Shown here piece by piece: positions 34,444 through 34,462 of a stretch of DNA of 34,462 nt; position 1 is the first letter of the stretch, and each line of letters starts with the position of its first letter. Origin of the DNA: Companilactobacillus versmoldensis DSM 14857 = KCTC 3814 (GTDB lineage: Bacteria; Bacillota; Bacilli; Lactobacillales; Lactobacillaceae). The notes under the pieces were generated by a model. That model worked only from the letters and a program-made list of their open reading frames with translations. It was not told the origin of the DNA and did not search any database. The translations under genes were made by a program, and so were the position numbers. Location: the NCBI RefSeq assembly GCF_001434295.1, contig NZ_AZFA01000021.1, positions 1-34,462 of the forward strand, read 5' to 3'.

Positions 34444-34462
34444 GCGTGGCAACTACCTATCC
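34444..34462 (-). rRNA. rrf: 5S rRNA, 3' end only (gene continues beyond the window)
   Basis: On the minus strand the last bases read GGATAGGTAGTTGCCACGC, the well-known 3' end of 5S rRNA in lactobacilli, followed within a few bases by a strong terminator. Only 19 bases are in the window, but the match in sequence and context is convincing. Confidence 0.8.

Overview
The window looks like chromosomal DNA of a low-GC Gram-positive bacterium of the family Lactobacillaceae. The genus Companilactobacillus is a guess from overall style, not something the sequence proves. Supporting signs are AT-rich DNA, AGGAG-type ribosome binding sites with ATG/TTG starts, an Mga-type regulator, secreted proteins with typical lactobacillar signal peptides, a DinG-like helicase without Fe-S cysteines, and a 5S rRNA 3' end at the right edge.

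Left part (1-14.3 kb). Three tandem copies of a 35-residue peptide gene (first copy cut by the window edge) end at a strong terminator. Next, on the minus strand, is an overlapping three-gene unit: a RecB-like nuclease fused to a DinG/XPD-like helicase, an MmcB-like PD-(D/E)XK protein and an sce7725 (Beta-like) protein. Then come an unknown 209-aa protein, a membrane protein with a Cro/C1-type helix-turn-helix domain in its middle, a divergent frameshifted secreted/anchored protein, and a secreted zinc metalloprotease that stops right after its zinc motif. A compact five-gene minus-strand operon follows: MFS transporter, membrane-anchored alpha/beta hydrolase, unknown protein, TauE/SafE permease, DUF1634 protein. 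It is preceded by a structured leader with a terminator-like hairpin. An Mga-family regulator with its own extended -10 promoter closes this part.

Right part (14.3-34.4 kb). About 17.4 kb is one minus-strand locus encoding an extraordinarily large and hydrophobic protein. It has a signal peptide, a small N-terminal domain, a Q/N/S/T-rich linker, two copies of a soluble ~115-aa domain, and then close to 4,900 residues of Leu/Ile/Ala/Phe/Pro-rich membrane-like sequence built from three families of tandem modules (about 445, 390 and 642 aa). It is now read as two ORFs of 2983 and 2809 aa. Module spacing and comparison with sister modules show that a 4-bp deletion near 22,980 split an ancestral ORF of about 5,790 codons. 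I know no described family for the hydrophobic part; this is the best candidate for something new here.

Beyond the giant gene lies about 2.5 kb of AT-rich DNA without a convincing gene. It holds degenerate direct repeats and a perfect 24-bp palindrome. The window ends in a strong terminator and the 3' end of a 5S rRNA gene on the minus strand, so an rRNA operon flanks the region.
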